Positions 51,246 to 53,287 of a stretch of 53,287 bases of DNA are shown one piece after another (the first letter of the stretch is position 1; each line of letters begins with the position of its first letter). The translations under genes were made by a program, and so were the position numbers. The notes below the pieces were generated by a model. It saw nothing but the letters and a program-made list of their open reading frames with translations. It was not told the origin of the DNA and did not search any database. The DNA comes from Priestia iocasae (lineage in GTDB: Bacteria > Bacillota > Bacilli > Bacillales > Bacillaceae_H): positions 1 to 53,287 of the forward strand of contig NZ_JAFBFC010000010.1 of the NCBI RefSeq assembly GCF_016909075.1. The letters run 5' to 3'.

Positions 51246-52676
51246 TTATGTTAGAAATACGTCTAGATATCCATCGGAAATAGCGTGACCACCTTGGATC
51301 TTAGCACCTAAACGTTGCAATTGTAAGATGTAATGAATATGTTCGCTGGTAATCTGTTCTCCTTCTAATAGAATAGGAATACCAGGTGGATAAGGAATAA
51401 CAGGCTTAGAAACAAAAAGGCCTTTTGACTCTTCAATAGCTACTGTTGATTTTTTAAGCTGTGTCATCTGCTTATAACTTAATACAGACGAAACAGCAGG
51501 AAAGGTAAATGACGACTTTACACTTTGATTAACTGCATTGTCTTTATACAAAGGAGATTGTACAGCTCTTGTCATTCGTTTTATGGTTTCTTCTATTTCA
51601 ATTTCTTCACTTAAAGGTAAAACAAACAGCACTTGAAATGAATCAGCTAGTTCTGAGTAGACTCCTTCTTGTTCAAATAAGTGTTGCAATTCATATCCCG
51701 TACAAAAAGAAGCTCGAATCATTACTTTTAAAGGGTCTTTCTGTTTAAGTGGTACAACCCGCAAACCAGGTATACGATTAATCCCATCACAAAGCCTTTC
51801 TATTCTTTTCATTACCTTTTTTACGTGCAAAGGACTAAAGTGAGCTAAGTAATATCTAGCTATATCTAAAGAAGCCATAAGTACATAAGATGGACTACTC
51901 GACTGCAAAATACTTAAATACGAAGACAGCTTTTCTCTATTAATAAGAGATCCTTGTACATGTAGATAGGAAGCCATTGTCATAGCAGGCAATGTTTTAT
52001 GTGCAGAGTGAATAACAATATCTGCCCCTGCTTGTACAGCTGATGTTGGAAAAAGATCTCCTACTATAAAATGTGCTCCATGTGCTTCATCTACAATAAC
52101 AGGTATCTGATAGGAATGCGCTAATTGTACAACTTTACAAATATCAATGGTGGCACCATAATAAGTTGGATTAGTTACGATTAATGCTTTAGCATCTGGG
52201 TAGTCTCTTAACGCTTTCTCTATCGTTTGAATCGATAATCCTGTACTTATATTTGCATTCTCATCAACAGTTGGAGAAAGGTAAATAGGTTTAGATTTAG
52301 AAAGCTTTAAACCGTTTAAAATCGATTTATGTGAATCTCTTTGGACAAGGACCTTATCATCTTCGCCACAAACGGATAAAATAGACGCTAAATTTCCCAC
52401 AGTTGACCCATTAACTAAAAAATAAGTGAAATCAACTCCATATACATCTGCAGCTAACTTCTGTGCATCTTCAATCACTTCTTCAGGATCATGTAAATCG
52501 TCTAATCCATTTAATTCTGTCATATCAATTTTCAATATGGAAGAAAACACATTATCGTTAAGAAGAGGAAACACGCTTCCACTTTTATGTCCTGGAACGT
52601 GATAGGAAATTGGCTGACCCGATGAATGCTTTAAAAGAGCATCATATAGAGGTGTTTTTCTTTGATCAAGATTCAT
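51246..52676 (-). CDS. yaaO: Orn/Lys/Arg decarboxylase family PLP enzyme (YaaO)
   Basis: A 476-residue fold-type I PLP decarboxylase. PLP contacts include NGSTVGNLASI near 88, IVDEAHGAHF near 191 and the Schiff-base lysine in VIHSAHKTLPAMT near 222. The true substrate (lysine, arginine or ornithine) cannot be told from sequence. It starts at ATG behind AAGGAAG and is the first gene of the tmk-darA-holB run. Confidence 0.93.
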   Translation of the reverse strand: MNLDQRKTPLYDALLKHSSGQPISYHVPGHKSGSVFPLLNDNVFSSILKIDMTELNGLDDLHDPEEVIEDAQKLAADVYGVDFTYFLVNGSTVGNLASILSVCGEDDKVLVQRDSHKSILNGLKLSKSKPIYLSPTVDENANISTGLSIQTIEKALRDYPDAKALIVTNPTYYGATIDICKVVQLAHSYQIPVIVDEAHGAHFIVGDLFPTSAVQAGADIVIHSAHKTLPAMTMASYLHVQGSLINREKLSSYLSILQSSSPSYVLMASLDIARYYLAHFSPLHVKKVMKRIERLCDGINRIPGLRVVPLKQKDPLKVMIRASFCTGYELQHLFEQEGVYSELADSFQVLFVLPLSEEIEIEETIKRMTRAVQSPLYKDNAVNQSVKSSFTFPAVSSVLSYKQMTQLKKSTVAIEESKGLFVSKPVIPYPPGIPILLEGEQITSEHIHYILQLQRLGAKIQGGHAISDGYLDVFLT

Positions 52677-52724
52677 AAAAATCTTCCTTTTTAAATACTT
52701 TTTCTTAAGGTTTTATGCATACTT

Positions 52725-52753
52725 ATTATATCAATTAATGAAACATCAATCTA
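52725..52753 (-). promoter_or_regulatory. yaaO-tmk promoter candidate
   Basis: A perfect TATAAT (52725-52730) lies 17 bp from TAGATT (52748-52753) on the minus strand. The -35 is weak. Confidence 0.35.
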
Positions 52754-52803
52754 TTTAAGGTTTAAGCCACCTACGAATATTCACCTATATGTGAAAATAA
52801 AAG

Positions 52804-52857
52804 GAAAAAGTTCATCATAAAGCTCTGCTGACTAAAACAGAATTTACAATGAACTTT
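52804..52857 (-). terminator. gin terminator
   Basis: AAAGTTCAT / ATGAACTTT with an internal TTCTG/CAGAG-like pairing forms a long hairpin ending in five T on the minus strand. Confidence 0.7.
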
Positions 52858-52864
52858 ATCTCGT

Positions 52865-53056
52865 TTATACAGAAGATTTGAAAGCTGTTACTCTTTTTAA
52901 TTTTTGGACAAAGTAACGGTATCTTCGAGTATTTGTTTCAGTACTAACGATTTCTGATTCACATTCTCGACAAAGAAATTCTGAAAAAATATGAATTCCT
53001 TCTGTTATCGGTTTTGTCTCCTCACAAACACAACAAATTTCTTTTGAATAATCCAT
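52865..53056 (-). CDS. gin: anti-sigma factor Gin (CsfB)
   Basis: A 63-residue zinc protein that holds sigma-G (and sigma-E) inactive during sporulation. It has CCVC near 8-11 and CREC near 30-33, the two zinc knuckles of the family, and a basic C-terminal helix. ATG is preceded by GGAGGTGGAGAGG. It directly follows the rRNA operon, as csfB does after rrnA in B. subtilis; xpaC and yaaN, found after csfB there, are absent. Confidence 0.9.
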   Translation of the reverse strand: MDYSKEICCVCEETKPITEGIHIFSEFLCRECESEIVSTETNTRRYRYFVQKLKRVTAFKSSV

Positions 53057-53154
53057 ACCTCTCCACCTCCATTAATAGTTATTAACTTTTTAAGTGGAAA
53101 TTATACAAATCTATTCTATGAAATTATAAATATATAAAACTTTTTCTATTTAAA

Positions 53155-53187
53155 AAACAAAAACACTAGCGATATCGCTAGTGTTTT
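53155..53187 (-). terminator. rRNA operon terminator
   Basis: A perfect 28-base palindrome (53160-53187, core CACTAGCGATATCGCTAGTG) is followed by TTTTTGTTTTTT on the minus strand, just behind the 5S gene. Confidence 0.92.
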
Positions 53188-53191
53188 CTTA

Positions 53192-53287
<96 letters not shown>

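Overview
This window is chromosomal core sequence from a low-GC, endospore-forming member of the Bacillaceae. The gene order is almost that of the Bacillus subtilis 168 segment between the rrnA and rrnJ/rrnW operons, given here in reverse orientation. The right edge carries the 3' part of a 5S rRNA and its terminator. The left edge carries tandem promoters and the leader of the next rRNA operon. Nearly all genes lie on the minus strand; the exceptions are abrB and a tRNA-Met/tRNA-Glu pair. The genus cannot be fixed from this window. Sporulation genes (spoIIE, spoVT, yabG, yabP, yabQ, sspF, fin, gin), abrB with Spo0A boxes, and sigma-B and sigma-H promoters all point to Bacillus sensu lato.

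In transcription order (right to left): gin, a lysine/arginine decarboxylase-like gene, tmk, darA, holB, ricT, yabA, yabB, yazA and rsmI form a nucleotide, replication and RNA-modification cluster. abrB stands alone on the plus strand. An intergenic region of about 770 bp between abrB and metS holds the abrB promoter and its Spo0A boxes, plus a probable unannotated small RNA. Then come metS, tatD, yabE, rnmV, ksgA, yabG, veg, sspF, ispE, purR, ridA, spoVG, glmU, prs, ctc, pth, fin, mfd, spoVT, yabM, yabN, rqcP, yabP, yabQ, divIC and yabR. The tRNA pair follows, then spoIIE, yabS, yabT, tilS, hpt, ftsH, coaX, hslO, cysK, the pab/fol folate operon (pabB, pabA, pabC, folP, folB, folK), yazB, dusB and lysS.

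The genes fall into a few themes. One is translation and RNA maintenance: lysS, metS, dusB, tilS, rsmI, ksgA, rnmV, pth, rqcP, ctc. Another is precursor supply: PRPP, UDP-GlcNAc, folate, dTMP, isoprenoids, cysteine. A third is replication and division control: holB, yabA, divIC. The last is sporulation, with stage-specific promoters visible in the DNA. Clear promoter matches include a sigma-H site at spoVG, a sigma-B site at ctc, a Spo0A-type sigma-A promoter with a 21-bp spacer at spoIIE, and a forespore-type site at fin.

I found no unknown multi-gene system. The observations most worth checking are the candidate 120-nt small RNA beside abrB with embedded Spo0A-like boxes, an apparent AUC start codon for folB, a long-spacer promoter upstream of yabM, and a hairpin that could mask the ribosome site of yabS.
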